Source of the DNA: Lentzea tibetensis
GTDB taxonomy: Bacteria; Actinomycetota; Actinomycetes; Mycobacteriales; Pseudonocardiaceae
Reading direction: 5' to 3'
Assembly (NCBI RefSeq): GCF_007845675.1
Contig: NZ_VOBR01000007.1
Location: 1-64,000, forward strand
DNA length: 64,000 nucleotides
This document shows, piece after piece, positions 15,887 to 26,237 of the stretch (the first letter of the stretch is position 1; each line of letters begins with the position of its first letter). The position numbers and the translations under genes were made by a program. The notes under the pieces were generated by a model, which was not told the origin of the DNA, did not search any database, and was given only the letters and a program-made list of their open reading frames with translations.

Positions 15887-18644
15887 GCCGCGCGGCGCGG
15901 AGCAGGTCGACCGCACTGGCCCAGTGCCGCGCCGCCTCGTACCACCTCCCGCACCGCGCTTCCACCTCGGCGGAGGTGCGGTGCGCCAGTCCCTTCTCGA
16001 ACGGGTCGGGGTGCACCTCGATCGCGAGCGCCAGGTAGCCCCGCGCGCTCGACGGGTCACCCCGACGCAGCCCGACCTGCCCGAGGTGGTGCAGGACGGT
16101 GGCCTCCCGGTGCCGGTCGGCGATGCCCCGGCACACCTCCAGTGCCTCGTCGAACGCGGCGTGCGCCGCCGGGAGGTCACCCCGCGCCAGCCGGGTGACG
16201 CCGAGGTCGGCCAGCGCGTCGGCCTCGAACCGCTGGTCGCCCAGCGCGCGGCCGATGCGCAGCGCCTCACCGAAGTGCTCCAGCGCGGTCGCGTGCTCGC
16301 CGAGCTGCTGATGCGCGGTGCCCAGGGTGTTGAGCGTCGCGCCGACCATGCGCAGGTGGTCGGACGCGCGGAACGTCGCGAGCGCCTCGCGGAGATGAGG
16401 CAGGGCGAGCTTCGTCCGTCCCATTCGGACGTACGTGTAGCCGAGGTTCCGCTGGGACAGCGCGACTCCCAGCGGATCGCCCGCGGCCTGGTTGCGTTCG
16501 ATGGCCTGCTCGAACGCCGCCAGCGCGGGGGTGAAGCGGCGCAACTCGGCGTAGGCGTTGCCGATGTTGTTGTGCAGCCTGCCCTCGCTCTGCGGATCAC
16601 CGTCGACGAGCACGAGCGCCTTGCGCTGCACCTCGATAGCGAGGTCCAGCTGACGAGTCATGAAGTACGCGACTCCCGAGGCGCGCAACATCTCCGCCTC
16701 GGCGCACGGGTCGCCGAGCGCTCTGGTGGCGTCGAGCGCCACCGCGCACAGCTCGACGCGGGCCGTCCAGTTGCCGCGCGCCTCGAAGTAGCCGGTCAGC
16801 AGGTACGTGAGCTGCCACGTCTCGGCGTGCCGTTGGTGTGCCGCGGCCAGCCGGACGACCGGCAGCAGGTTGTCCCGCTCGGCGTCGAGGTACGCGAGCA
16901 CATCGGTGCGATCCGAGCCGAACGGAACCGAGGTGGACTGCCGGCTGACCCGGTGATGCGTCTGCGACAACACGGTGTTGGCCGCGAACGCGATGTCGAG
17001 ATACCAGTCCAGAAGTGGTTGCACGTCCTCGGTGCCGCACGACCGCGCGAACAGCCGGACGAGGTCGTGGAAGCGGTACCGCCCGCTGACCACCTCGCTG
17101 ACCAGGTGCGCGTCCACCAGCTCGTCCAGCCCGGTGCCGAGCGAGCAGGCCAGGTGCTCGGCGAACGTGCCGGGATGCAGGCTGAGCAGCCGGAACAGCC
17201 GTTGTGCCGCCGGGCTCAACGCGCGGTAGGCGCTGGTGAACACCGCGCGCACCGAGCGGTCGTCCACCGCCAGCACGTCGAACGGGTCGGCGCGGTCGAG
17301 CTCCGCCACCAGCTCCGCGATCCTGCGCCGCGGCCGGGCGGCGAGCTTCGCGGCGGCGATGCGCAGCGCGAGCGGCAGGTGCCCGCACCGCGCGGCCAGC
17401 GCGGCGGCTGCGTCGGGTTCCTCGTCGACCCGCGGGCCGATCACGCCCCGCAGCAACGCGACCGCGTCCGATGCGCTCAGCACGTCGAGGTGCACGGTCC
17501 GCACGGCGAACGACGTGTTCAACGCCGCCAGCGCGTCGCGTGAGGTGACCAGCAGCAGGTTGCCGGGATCGCCCGGCACCAGCGGCAGCACGTCCCGCGC
17601 GCAACGGGCGTTGTCGAGCACGATGAGGAAACGCTTGCCGTGCAACAAAGAGCGGTAGAGGCCGGGCGACGCCGGCTGGTCCGCGCCCAGCGCGTGCAGC
17701 ACGTGCGCGAGCGCGTCGGTCCGGTCGCCCAGCTCGACGAACAGCTGCCCGTCCGGGTAGCGCTCAGCGACCCGGTGCGCCCACTCGACGGCCAGCGACG
17801 TCTTGCCGACACCGGCCGCGCCGCAGACCACCACGACCGACGGGCCGTCCGGCGACAACGCCGCCAGCTCGGCGTTCCGCGCGGTGAAGTAGCCGGCGCG
17901 GGCGGGCAGTTCCGCGGGCTTCACGGTGCGCACCTCGAGCGACGGGTCGCGGCGCAGGATCGCGGTGTGCAGCTCCATCAGGTCCGGGCTCGGGTCGACG
18001 CCGAGGTCGTCGGCCAGCCGGGTGCGCAGCCGTTGGTAGGTCTCCAGCGCGTCGGTGTGCCTGCCGGTGCGGTGCAACGCCAGCATCGCGAGCCGCACGA
18101 ACCGCTCCCGCGCCGGGTGGCTGACCAGCAACCGCTCCAGCTCGCCGATGGCGTCCGCGTGGTTGCCGCGGTCGAGCTCCGCCTGCCACAGCTGTTCCAG
18201 CGCGCACAACCGCACCTCGCGCAGCCGGTCGACCTCGGCCACACCCCAGCCGAACAGCTCGGCGTCGGCCAGCGGATCACCGCGCCACAGTGCGAGGCCC
18301 TCGTGGAACCGCCCGGCCTTGACGTCTCTCTCGAATCTCGAGGCGTCCACGTCCGCGGTCAGCTGGTAGCCGGGCTCGCGGGTGACGAGCGCACCCGGCA
18401 TGCCGCAGTCGGCCAGCGCCTGCCGCACGCGTGCGACGTGGCTGTGCAGCGACTTCACCGCGGTGCGCGGCGGGTCGTCACCCCACAGCACGTCGATCAG
18501 CCGTTCCGTCGGCAGCACCGAGCCCGTGTGCAGCGCTAGCACCGCCACGAGCGTCCGCTGCCGGGCCCCGCTCAACGCCGCGCGCCCGCGCGGCCCGTGC
18601 ACCTCGACCGGGCCGAGCACCCGGACCTCCCCGGCGCCGGTCAA
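15873..18644 (-). CDS. AfsR/SARP-family regulator with NB-ARC and TPR domains
   Basis: This 923-residue regulator begins with an OmpR-type winged helix (EVRVLGPVEVHGPRGRAALSGARQRTLVAVLALHTG, then AVKSLHSHVARVRQALAD). A bacterial transcriptional activation domain follows (residues about 95-250, LALWRGDPLAD...GDxxDALETYQRLRTRLADDLGVDPSPDLMEL). Next is an NB-ARC ATPase (GAAGVGKTSLAVEWAHR) and then about eight TPR-like repeats. It has the domain order of AfsR. No ATG or GTG lies in frame near the start, and TTG at 18644 fits the domain. That TTG overlaps the stop of an 8-codon upstream frame that has a strong ribosome site. The target is unknown; the position among cob genes is suggestive only. 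Confidence 0.85.
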   Translation of the reverse strand: MTGAGEVRVLGPVEVHGPRGRAALSGARQRTLVAVLALHTGSVLPTERLIDVLWGDDPPRTAVKSLHSHVARVRQALADCGMPGALVTREPGYQLTADVDASRFERDVKAGRFHEGLALWRGDPLADAELFGWGVAEVDRLREVRLCALEQLWQAELDRGNHADAIGELERLLVSHPARERFVRLAMLALHRTGRHTDALETYQRLRTRLADDLGVDPSPDLMELHTAILRRDPSLEVRTVKPAELPARAGYFTARNAELAALSPDGPSVVVVCGAAGVGKTSLAVEWAHRVAERYPDGQLFVELGDRTDALAHVLHALGADQPASPGLYRSLLHGKRFLIVLDNARCARDVLPLVPGDPGNLLLVTSRDALAALNTSFAVRTVHLDVLSASDAVALLRGVIGPRVDEEPDAAAALAARCGHLPLALRIAAAKLAARPRRRIAELVAELDRADPFDVLAVDDRSVRAVFTSAYRALSPAAQRLFRLLSLHPGTFAEHLACSLGTGLDELVDAHLVSEVVSGRYRFHDLVRLFARSCGTEDVQPLLDWYLDIAFAANTVLSQTHHRVSRQSTSVPFGSDRTDVLAYLDAERDNLLPVVRLAAAHQRHAETWQLTYLLTGYFEARGNWTARVELCAVALDATRALGDPCAEAEMLRASGVAYFMTRQLDLAIEVQRKALVLVDGDPQSEGRLHNNIGNAYAELRRFTPALAAFEQAIERNQAAGDPLGVALSQRNLGYTYVRMGRTKLALPHLREALATFRASDHLRMVGATLNTLGTAHQQLGEHATALEHFGEALRIGRALGDQRFEADALADLGVTRLARGDLPAAHAAFDEALEVCRGIADRHREATVLHHLGQVGLRRGDPSSARGYLALAIEVHPDPFEKGLAHRTSAEVEARCGRWYEAARHWASAVDLLRAARLSET

Positions 18645-18680
18645 CGTACTCTGCGTCCTGTGTTCACGTTGGTCTCCTCC
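18641..18680 (-). promoter_or_regulatory. Possible 8-codon leader peptide coupled to the SARP start
   Basis: On the minus strand GGAGGAG (18674-18680) sits six bases before a GTG at 18667 that opens only eight codons and stops at TGA 18643-18641. That TGA overlaps the TTG start of the SARP gene as TTGA. No comparable ribosome site exists for the TTG itself, so translation by termination-reinitiation is plausible. Confidence 0.45.
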
Positions 18681-18699
18681 CCACAGGACTGATGCGCGA

Positions 18700-19407
18700 G
18701 TGACGGTGTTGATACTCGGTGGCACCGGAGAAGCCCGCCGGCTCGCCGCGCAGGTCACCGCGATCACCTCGCTCGCGGGCAGGGTGAGCAACCCTCGGCT
18801 GCCGTCCGGCGAGGTGCGCGTGGGCGGGTTCGGCGGTGTCGACGGCCTGGCCGACTACCTGCGCGCCAACGGGATCACCGCCGTCGTCGACGCCACGCAC
18901 CCGTTCGCCGCGCGCATCACGGCCAACGCGTTCGCCGCGACGTCACGGCTGGGCGTGCCGTTCCTGATCCTGCGCAGGCCGGGCTGGACGCCGCGGCCCG
19001 GCGACGACTGGCGGTGGGTCCCGTCGGTCGGGGACGCCGTCGACCTGCCCGGTGACCGGGTCTTCCTCACCACCGGCAGGCAGGACATCGCCGCGTTCGC
19101 CGACGCGCCGCAGTGGTTCCTCGCGCGCATGGTCGAACCGCCTTCACCGCCGATGCCCGCGCGCATCGAGGTGCTGCTCGACCGCGGCCCGTTCACCGTC
19201 GACGGCGAGCTGGACCTGATGCGCCGCCACCGGATCGACGTGCTCGTCACCAAGGACAGCGGCGGCGAGATGACGTCCGCGAAGCTCGTCGCGGCCCGTC
19301 AGCTCGGCCTGCCGGTGGTGATCGTCCGCCGCCCGACGCTCCCGGACGCGCCGGTGGTCGAGACCGTCGAGGCCGCGGTCAGCTGGTTGGGTACCGCCGG
19401 GGCGTGA
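18700..19407 (+). CDS. cobK: Precorrin-6A reductase
   Basis: This 235-residue CobK reduces precorrin-6A to the dihydro form with NADPH. It opens with VLILGGTGEARRLA, the family N-terminal nucleotide motif. VVDATHPFAARITANA (the DATHPFA signature), VFLTTGRQDIAAF and VTKDSGGEMTSAKLVAAR follow. The GTG at 18700 (or GTG 18706) is used; an ATG at 18692 opens only three codons before a TGA that overlaps this GTG. It is divergent from the SARP gene and convergent with cobIJ, overlapping the latter by 29 bp. Confidence 0.93.
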   Translation: MTVLILGGTGEARRLAAQVTAITSLAGRVSNPRLPSGEVRVGGFGGVDGLADYLRANGITAVVDATHPFAARITANAFAATSRLGVPFLILRRPGWTPRPGDDWRWVPSVGDAVDLPGDRVFLTTGRQDIAAFADAPQWFLARMVEPPSPPMPARIEVLLDRGPFTVDGELDLMRRHRIDVLVTKDSGGEMTSAKLVAARQLGLPVVIVRRPTLPDAPVVETVEAAVSWLGTAGA

Positions 19408-20854
19408 ACACGACGCCCTGCGGCGTCACCTGCGTCTGCGACGAGCCGATGATCAGCAGGCAGCGCATGTCGACGGTCGCCGGGTCGAGTTCGGCCAGCG
19501 TCACCACGTGCACCTCCTCCTTCTCCGAGCCGACGGCCCGGCCGACCACCACGGGAGTGCCGGGGGCGCGGTGCCGCAGCAGCAGATCGCGAGCCTCCTC
19601 GACCTGCGTCGTGCGCACGGTCGACGCCGGGTTGTAGATCGCGATCACGAGGTCGGCCTTCGCGGCGGCCTCCAGCCGTTCCGCGATGATCTCCCACGGC
19701 TTCAGGCGATCCGACAGCGACAGCACGCAGTAGTCGTGCCCGAGCGGCGCGCCGACCCGGCTCGCGACGGCGTTCGCGGCGGTCACACCGGGAAGCACGC
19801 GCACCGCGACGTCCGGCGACTCGGCGGCCACCTCCAGCACGGCCGTGGCCATCGCGAACACACCCGGATCACCGGATGAGACGACCGCGACCCGCTGCCC
19901 GCGCCGGGCCAGGTCCAGCGCGAACGCGGCGCGCTCGGACTCGACCTGGTTGTGCGACGCGTGCCTGGCCTGACCGGGCTTCTGCGGAACGCGGTTGAGG
20001 TACGTCGTGTACCCGACCAGCGCGTCGGCCTCGTCGAGCGCCTGCCGCGCCTCGGGCGTGAGCCACTCCGGACCACCCGGCCCGAGGCCGACGACGACCA
20101 CGGAACCCGGCTCGTCGCACCACGTCGAGGCGACCTTCGGCTCGTGGTGCGCGCGCGAGGGCAGCATCGCCAGCGAGAAGTACGGCACCGTGTCCGGGTC
20201 GACGTCGGCCAGCGGCGACAACCGCTGCTTGCCGGTCGTCGCTCGCTCGACGTACCAGGCGTCACCCAGCCGTCCGGCCTCCTCCAGCGCCGACCGCACG
20301 CCGCCGAACGTCCGTCCCAGCTTGAGGATCGCGGCCGAGTCGGTGTTCGCGATCCGGCGTGCCAACTCGTCCTGCGGCAGCGTGCCGGGCAGGATCGTCA
20401 GCACCTCGTCCCGTTCGACGAGAGGCTTGCCGAGCACCGCCGACGCGCCGGACACCGACGTCACGCCGGGCACGACCTCCCACGGATACTTGTGCGCCAA
20501 GCGTTTGTGCATGTGCATGTACGAGCCGTAGAAGAACGGGTCGCCCGCCGCGAGCACGACCACGTCGCGTCCCGCGTCGAGGTGCGCGGCCAGCCGGGCC
20601 GCGGCCGTCTCGTAGAACGCGTCGATCTCGCCCTGGTAGTCGTCGCTGTCCTCGGTCGTCACCGGGTAGACGAGCTGCTCCTCGATCACGCCGTCGCGGA
20701 AGTACTGCGCCGCAATGGATCGCGCCACGCTGCGACCGTGCCGCGCGCTGTGGTAGGCGACGACGTCGGCCGCCGAGATCAGCCGCGCCGCCTTGACGGT
20801 CACCAGTTCCGGATCGCCCGGACCCAGCCCGACGCCGTAGAGCTTGCCCGTCAT
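19379..20854 (-). CDS. cobIJ: Fused precorrin-2 C20-methyltransferase / precorrin-3B C17-methyltransferase
   Basis: This 491-residue fusion is usual in actinobacteria. Residues 1 to about 240 are Cob[55 protein letters not shown]. Residues from about 245 are Cob[71 protein letters not shown]. Together they methylate precorrin-2 at C20 and precorrin-3B at C17 with ring contraction. The ATG at 20854 overlaps the cobH TGA by four bases. It is the last gene of the minus-strand cobG-cobH-cobIJ operon. Confidence 0.95.
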   Translation of the reverse strand: MTGKLYGVGLGPGDPELVTVKAARLISAADVVAYHSARHGRSVARSIAAQYFRDGVIEEQLVYPVTTEDSDDYQGEIDAFYETAAARLAAHLDAGRDVVVLAAGDPFFYGSYMHMHKRLAHKYPWEVVPGVTSVSGASAVLGKPLVERDEVLTILPGTLPQDELARRIANTDSAAILKLGRTFGGVRSALEEAGRLGDAWYVERATTGKQRLSPLADVDPDTVPYFSLAMLPSRAHHEPKVASTWCDEPGSVVVVGLGPGGPEWLTPEARQALDEADALVGYTTYLNRVPQKPGQARHASHNQVESERAAFALDLARRGQRVAVVSSGDPGVFAMATAVLEVAAESPDVAVRVLPGVTAANAVASRVGAPLGHDYCVLSLSDRLKPWEIIAERLEAAAKADLVIAIYNPASTVRTTQVEEARDLLLRHRAPGTPVVVGRAVGSEKEEVHVVTLAELDPATVDMRCLLIIGSSQTQVTPQGVVFTPRRYPTS

Positions 20855-21477
20855 TCGTCCTCGCTCGCGATCGCGTTGATGGCGGCGGCCGTCATGGCGC
20901 TGCCGCCCCGGCGGCCGTGCACGACCAGGTACTCCAGGCCGAGCTCGTTGGCCGCCAAGGCTTCCTTCGACTCGGCGGCACCGATGAAGCCGACCGGGAT
21001 GCCCAGCACGGCGGCCGGCTTCGGCGCGCCCGCGGCGATCAGGTCGAGCAGGTGGAACAACGCGGTGGGCGCGTTGCCGATCGCGATCACCGCGCCGGCG
21101 AAGCGGTCCTGCAGCAGTTCGAGAGCGGCCGCGCTGCGCGTGTTCCCGATCTCCTGCGCGAGACCGGGCGTGCGCGGATCGGCCAGGAAGCACAGGACCT
21201 CGTTGTCCGCGGGCAACCTGCGCCGCGTGACACCCGCGGCGACCATGGTGGCGTCGCACAGGATCGGCGCACCGGCGCGCAACGCCTTGCGGGCGTCACG
21301 CACCACGTCGGCCGAGTACGCGAGATCCTCGGTCAGGTCGGTCATGCCGCACGAGTGGATCATCCGCACGGCGACCTGCGCGACGTCGGCGGGCAGCCCG
21401 GAGAGGTCCGACTCCGCGCGGATGGTGGCGAAGGACTGGCGGTAGATCTCCGCGCCGTCCCTGATGTAGCTGGTCAC
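20851..21477 (-). CDS. cobH: Precorrin-8X methylmutase
   Basis: This 208-residue CobH moves the methyl group from C11 to C12 to give hydrogenobyrinate. [21 protein letters not shown] carries the conserved active-site His. The [10 protein letters not shown] segment and [15 protein letters not shown] and [16 protein letters not shown] blocks are characteristic. The GTG start at 21477 overlaps the cobG stop by four bases. All expected conserved blocks are present. Confidence 0.95.
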   Translation of the reverse strand: MTSYIRDGAEIYRQSFATIRAESDLSGLPADVAQVAVRMIHSCGMTDLTEDLAYSADVVRDARKALRAGAPILCDATMVAAGVTRRRLPADNEVLCFLADPRTPGLAQEIGNTRSAAALELLQDRFAGAVIAIGNAPTALFHLLDLIAAGAPKPAAVLGIPVGFIGAAESKEALAANELGLEYLVVHGRRGGSAMTAAAINAIASEDE

Positions 21478-22454
21478 CTGATCTCCTCGTACCCGTCGCC
21501 GGTCGCGACGTACTCCACCACATCGCCCGCCGGGCGCCCGCACCTGCGCGCGCAGCCGGACCAGTGCACGAGGCTCGCGTGCGGCGTGCCGAGCCACGCG
21601 GTGACGTCGGCTCGCACGTCCGAAAGGGACTTCGCGCAGCCGGGGCGTCCGGTGCACGCGGAGACACCGTGCCAGTGCGAGTCGGGTGAGGTGAAGAGGC
21701 CAGTCGTGTCCGTTCCCTCGGGCACGACCAGGCTGCGCCACGGCGTGATCCGCACCGGAACACCCGCGAGCAGCCGCGCGTCGAGCCTGCCCAGCGGCAC
21801 ACCGGCGACCGTCGGGCCGGGTATGGCAGGCGTCACAACGGCCGAAGTTCGCGCCTGGCCCGGCACCCCCAGCGCGGAGGTGATCTTTCGCACACCGTTG
21901 TCCACTTCGGACAGCCGCCACGCCGTTCCGCGCATCTCCCCGAACAGCAGGGCCGCCCGCACCACGGCCCCGACCGGATCGGTGACCCGCAGCCCGGAGT
22001 CCTGCCCTGCCAGGAACAACGCGTCACCGACCAACCCGATGTCGCCACCGAGCCCGCTGACCGCAGCGCCGACCGTGACGAGGAAACGCCCAGGCAGATC
22101 GGCCAGCACCGGTTCAGCGCACAGCGCCTGGTCGATGGCGTCCACGAGGTCCTGGTTGTCGTCCAGCGGCGCCGCGATGATGTTGCGCATCCGCTCGTGC
22201 GTGTCGGACGGCAGGAGGCCGGCCGCGCGCAGCCGTCCGCTCAGCTCGATGCCCGAGTCCAAGCCCCTGATCTGCACGTTCGCCCGTGAGGTCAGTTCGA
22301 GGAACCCGCTGCCGAGCTCCAGCGCCGCGACCCTCAGCACGTCGAACTGCTCGGCCGACAGTGATCCACCCGGAACCCGGATCCGAGCCAGTCCGCCGTC
22401 CGCCGCCTGGTGCAGATCGACGGCGCCGGGACAGGCATCCGGGTGAGCGCGCAT
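21474..22454 (-). CDS. cobG: Precorrin-3B synthase (monooxygenase)
   Basis: This 326-residue member of the sulfite/nitrite reductase-like ferredoxin-dependent family converts precorrin-3A to precorrin-3B with oxygen in the aerobic pathway. Two NIR/SIR ferredoxin-like halves are visible ([32 protein letters not shown]). The cysteine ligand set for the siroheme-type Fe-S cluster is [10 protein letters not shown]...[10 protein letters not shown]. Its presence marks the oxygen-dependent route. It is somewhat short for the family. The ATG at 22454 lies 20 bp from the start of the divergent riboswitch region. Confidence 0.93.
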   Translation of the reverse strand: MRAHPDACPGAVDLHQAADGGLARIRVPGGSLSAEQFDVLRVAALELGSGFLELTSRANVQIRGLDSGIELSGRLRAAGLLPSDTHERMRNIIAAPLDDNQDLVDAIDQALCAEPVLADLPGRFLVTVGAAVSGLGGDIGLVGDALFLAGQDSGLRVTDPVGAVVRAALLFGEMRGTAWRLSEVDNGVRKITSALGVPGQARTSAVVTPAIPGPTVAGVPLGRLDARLLAGVPVRITPWRSLVVPEGTDTTGLFTSPDSHWHGVSACTGRPGCAKSLSDVRADVTAWLGTPHASLVHWSGCARRCGRPAGDVVEYVATGDGYEEIR

Positions 22455-22473
22455 GGGCCACACAGTAAACGCC

Positions 22474-22595
22474 GGTTAGGGTGACCACCGAACGGCGAAG
22501 CACAGGAGGAAGCCGGTGTGAGTCCGGCGCGGTCCCGCCACTGTGACCAGGTCAAACGTCTGGGAGTCAGGAACTCCGCGACGCCGTGCCCAACA
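22474..22595 (+). promoter_or_regulatory. Cobalamin riboswitch upstream of cobN
   Basis: The B12-box core is at 22511-22547: AGCCGGTGTGAGTCCGGC, then CGGTCCCGCCACTGT. It is preceded by CACAGGAGGA at 22501 and followed by the GGGAGTCAGGAACTCC hairpin at 22562-22577. This is the conserved cobalamin-riboswitch layout. A GGGGCGAGGACCCCC hairpin lies just before the GGAG of cobN, so control of translation initiation is likely. It is oriented with cobN and would shut off cobaltochelatase synthesis when adenosylcobalamin is plentiful. Confidence 0.93.
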
Positions 22596-22631
22596 ACAGG
22601 GGCGAGGACCCCCGAGGGATGGAGCCCGCGC

Positions 22632-25600
22632 GTGATCCTGCTGCTGTCGACCTCCGACACAGACCTGCTGTCCGCTCGTTCCAGCGGCGCCGACTACCGC
22701 CTCGGCAACCCCGCGAGGCTCTCGAAGGACGACCTGCCCGCGCTCGAAGAGGGCGCCGACCTGGTGGTCGTCCGCATCCTCGGTGGCCGCCGGATGTGGG
22801 AGGAAGGCCTCGACCACCTCCTCGCCGGACCGCGCCCGGTGGTCGTGCTCGGCGGCGAGCAGGCGCCGGACGCGCAGCTCATGGAGCTGTCGACGGTGCC
22901 GAAGGGCGTCGTCGCCGAGGCGCACACGTACCTCGCGCACGGCGGCCCGGCGAACCTCCAGCAGCTGCACAACTTCCTCAGCGACACCGTGCTGCTCACC
23001 GGTGAGGGCTTCGAACCGCCCAAGCCCACGCCCACGTGGGGGCTGCTGGAGCGCGAGGAGAAGCCCGGACTTCCGCTGGGAGACGCACGTCGGCCGGTCG
23101 TGGCGGTTCTCTACTACCGGGCGCACCACGTCGCCGGGAACACGGCGTTCGTGCACGCGCTGTGCGACGCGATCGAGGCGAAGGGCGGCAACCCGCTGCC
23201 CGTCTACTGCTCGTCGCTCCGCACCGCCGAGCCCGAGCTGCTGGACACGCTCGGCAAGGCTGACGCGCTCGTCGTCACGGTCCTCGCGGCCGGTGGCACG
23301 AACCCGTCCGCGGCGAGCGCCGGTGGTGACGAGGACGCGTGGGACGTCGGCGCGCTGGCCGCTTTGGACGTGCCGATCCTCCAGGGTCTCTGCCTCACCA
23401 GCAGCCGCGAGTCGTGGGATTCCAACGACGACGGCCTGAGCCCGCTGGACACCGCGACCCAGGTCGCGATCCCCGAGTTCGACGGCCGGATCATCACGGT
23501 TCCGTTCTCCTTCAAGGAGATCGACGCCGACGGCCTCACCGTCTACGTCGCCGACCCCGAGCGCGCGGGCCGCGTGGCGGGCATCGCCGTCCGGCACGCC
23601 CGCCTGCGGCACATCCCGCCCGCCGAACGCAAGATCGTCGTGATGCTCTCGGCGTACCCGACGAAGCACTCGCGCATCGGCAACGCGGTCGGCCTCGACA
23701 CCCCGGCGAGCACCGTCCGGCTGCTGCAGGCCATGCGGGAACGCGGGTACGACATCGGGAACGAGCTGCCCGGTGTGGACCCCCGAAGGGACAAGGAATT
23801 CAATGCAGCGGACGGTGACGCGCTCATCCACGCGCTCATCGCCGCCGGTGGCCAGGACGCGGACTGGCTCACCCAGGAGCAGTTCGAGACGAACCCGGTG
23901 CGCATGACCGCCGCGCGCTACCGCGAGTTCTACGGCACGCTGCCCGACGACTTCCGCGAGGAGATGGAGCAGCACTGGGGCGAAGCGCCCGGTGAGCTGT
24001 TCGTCGACCGCTCGAAGAACAAAGACGGCGAGATCGTCATGGCCGCGCTGCGGTCCGGCAACGTCGTGGTGATGGTCCAGCCGCCGCGCGGCTTCGGCGA
24101 GAACCCGATCGCGATCTACCACGACCCGGACCTGCCGCCGAGCCACCACTACCTGGCCGCGTACCAGTGGCTGCAGCACGACTTCGGCGCCGACGCGGTC
24201 GTGCACGTCGGCAAGCACGGCAACCTGGAGTGGTTGCCCGGCAAGACGGTCGGCATGTCCGCGGGCTGCGGCACCGACGCCGCGCTCGGCGACCTGCCGC
24301 TGATCTACCCGTTCCTCGTCAACGACCCCGGTGAGGGCACGCAGGCCAAGCGCCGCGCGCACGCCACGCTCGTCGACCACCTCGTCCCGCCGATGGCCCG
24401 CGCCGACAGCTACGGCGACATCGCGCGGCTGGAGCAGCTGCTCGACGAGTACGGCAACATCTCCGCGATGGACCCGGCCAAGGTTCCCGCCGCCCGCGCG
24501 CAGATCTGGACGCTGATCCAGGCCGCGAAGCTCGACCACGACCTCGGCCTCGACGACCGGCCGCACGACGCCGAGTTCGACGAGTTCATCCTGCACGTCG
24601 ACGGCTGGCTGTGCGAGGTCAAGGACGTCCAGATCCGCGACGGTCTGCACATCCTCGGCCAGGCACCGGAAGGCGAGGCGCGGGTCAACCTCGTGCTCGC
24701 CATGCTCCAGGCGCGGCAGATGTGGGGCGGCCAGGTCGCCGCGCTGCCCGGCCTGCGCGAAGCGTTGGGGCTCAACGACACCACCCGTGAGTCGACCGAT
24801 GCCGTCGAGGCACAGGCCAAGGGGCTCGTGCAGGCGATGGAGGACGCCGGCTGGGACGCCTCGGTCGCGCAGTCGTTGAGCGACAACGAGAACGTCGTCA
24901 AGATCCTCGAGTTCGCGGCTCTCGAAGTCGTGCCGCGTCTCGCGCGCACGACCGACGAGATGACGAACCTGCTGCACGCGCTGGACGGCGGCTACGTCCC
25001 GGCAGGCCCGTCGGGTTCTCCGTTGCGCGGCCTGGTGAACGTGCTGCCGACCGGCCGCAACTTCTACTCGGTCGACCCGAAGGCGATCCCGTCGCGGCTC
25101 GCGTGGGAGACCGGTCAGGCGATGGCGGACTCGCTGCTGCAGCGCTACCGCGACGACAACGAGAACGAGTGGCCGCCTTCGGTGGGCCTGTCGGTGTGGG
25201 GCACGTCCGCGATGCGCACCTCGGGTGACGACATCGCGGAAGTCCTCGCGCTCATCGGTGTCCGGCCGGTGTGGGACGACCAGTCCCGCCGCGTCACCGG
25301 CCTCGAGGCGATCGGCCTCGAGGAGCTGGGCCGCCCGCGCATCGACGTGACCGTGCGCATCAGCGGCTTCTTCCGCGACGCGTTCCCGCACGTCGTTGCG
25401 TTGCTGGACGACGCGGTGCGGCTGGTCGCGAACCTCGACGAGCCCGCCGACCAGAACTTCGTGCGCGCGCACGCCGAGGCGGACAAGGCCGAGCACGGTG
25501 ACGAGCGGCGTGCGACGATGCGCATCTTCGGCTCCAAGCCGGGCGCGTACGGCGCGGGCGTCCTGCCGTTGATCGACAGCCGGAACTGGCGCGACGACAA

Positions 25601-26237
25601 GGACATCGCCGAGGTCTACGCGGTGTGGGGCGGCTACGCCTACGGCCGCGGCCTGGACGGTGCCGAGGCGCGGCCGGACATGGAGGCCGCGTACCGGCGG
25701 ATCGCTGTGGCGGCCAAGAACATCGACACGCGCGAGCACGACATCATCGACTCGGACGACTACTACCAGTACCACGGCGGCATGGTCACCATGGTGCGCG
25801 CGCTGACCGGCAAGGCACCGGCCGCGTACGTCGGCGACAGCACCCGTCCGGAGGCGGTGCGCACGCGGACCCTGACGGAGGAGACGTCCCGCATCTTCCG
25901 CGCCCGCGTGGTGAACCCGCGCTGGATCAACGCGATGCGCCAGCACGGCTACAAGGGCGCGTTCGAGCTGGCGGCGACCGTCGACTACCTGTTCGGCATC
26001 GACGCCACCACCGGCGTCGTGCACGACTGGATGTACGAGGAGCTCACCGCCAAGTACGTCATGGACCCGGAGACCAGGAAGTTCCTGACCGAGTCGAACC
26101 CGTGGGCGCTGCACGGCATCGCCGAGCGCCTCCTGGAGGCGGCGTCGCGCAACCTCTGGGAGCACCCGGACCAGGAGACCCTCGACGCCCTGCGCGCCGC
26201 CTACCTCGAGACCGAGGGCGATCTCGAAGGACGTTAG
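22632..26237 (+). CDS. cobN: Cobaltochelatase large subunit
   Basis: CobN inserts cobalt into hydrogenobyrinic acid a,c-diamide with ATP and the CobS/CobT (or ChlI/D-like) subunits. The 1201 residues match the usual length of about 1200. Family blocks include VILLLSTSDTDLL at the start, VVAVLYYRAHHVAGN, VVHVGKHGNLEWLPGK, GLHILGQAPEGEARVN, GRNFYSVDPKAIPS and FRARVVNPRWINAMRQHGYKGAFELAATVDYLFG. The GTG at 22632 has GGAG seven bases upstream, directly behind the riboswitch. No chelatase partner subunit is in the window. Confidence 0.97.
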   Translation: MILLLSTSDTDLLSARSSGADYRLGNPARLSKDDLPALEEGADLVVVRILGGRRMWEEGLDHLLAGPRPVVVLGGEQAPDAQLMELSTVPKGVVAEAHTYLAHGGPANLQQLHNFLSDTVLLTGEGFEPPKPTPTWGLLEREEKPGLPLGDARRPVVAVLYYRAHHVAGNTAFVHALCDAIEAKGGNPLPVYCSSLRTAEPELLDTLGKADALVVTVLAAGGTNPSAASAGGDEDAWDVGALAALDVPILQGLCLTSSRESWDSNDDGLSPLDTATQVAIPEFDGRIITVPFSFKEIDADGLTVYVADPERAGRVAGIAVRHARLRHIPPAERKIVVMLSAYPTKHSRIGNAVGLDTPASTVRLLQAMRERGYDIGNELPGVDPRRDKEFNAADGDALIHALIAAGGQDADWLTQEQFETNPVRMTAARYREFYGTLPDDFREEMEQHWGEAPGELFVDRSKNKDGEIVMAALRSGNVVVMVQPPRGFGENPIAIYHDPDLPPSHHYLAAYQWLQHDFGADAVVHVGKHGNLEWLPGKTVGMSAGCGTDAALGDLPLIYPFLVNDPGEGTQAKRRAHATLVDHLVPPMARADSYGDIARLEQLLDEYGNISAMDPAKVPAARAQIWTLIQAAKLDHDLGLDDRPHDAEFDEFILHVDGWLCEVKDVQIRDGLHILGQAPEGEARVNLVLAMLQARQMWGGQVAALPGLREALGLNDTTRESTDAVEAQAKGLVQAMEDAGWDASVAQSLSDNENVVKILEFAALEVVPRLARTTDEMTNLLHALDGGYVPAGPSGSPLRGLVNVLPTGRNFYSVDPKAIPSRLAWETGQAMADSLLQRYRDDNENEWPPSVGLSVWGTSAMRTSGDDIAEVLALIGVRPVWDDQSRRVTGLEAIGLEELGRPRIDVTVRISGFFRDAFPHVVALLDDAVRLVANLDEPADQNFVRAHAEADKAEHGDERRATMRIFGSKPGAYGAGVLPLIDSRNWRDDKDIAEVYAVWGGYAYGRGLDGAEARPDMEAAYRRIAVAAKNIDTREHDIIDSDDYYQYHGGMVTMVRALTGKAPAAYVGDSTRPEAVRTRTLTEETSRIFRARVVNPRWINAMRQHGYKGAFELAATVDYLFGIDATTGVVHDWMYEELTAKYVMDPETRKFLTESNPWALHGIAERLLEAASRNLWEHPDQETLDALRAAYLETEGDLEGR

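Noticed and set aside
19379-21259. Longer start for cobIJ within cobH
   Set aside because: CobI begins cleanly at 20854 with an ATGA overlap; the upstream part is out of frame with cobH.
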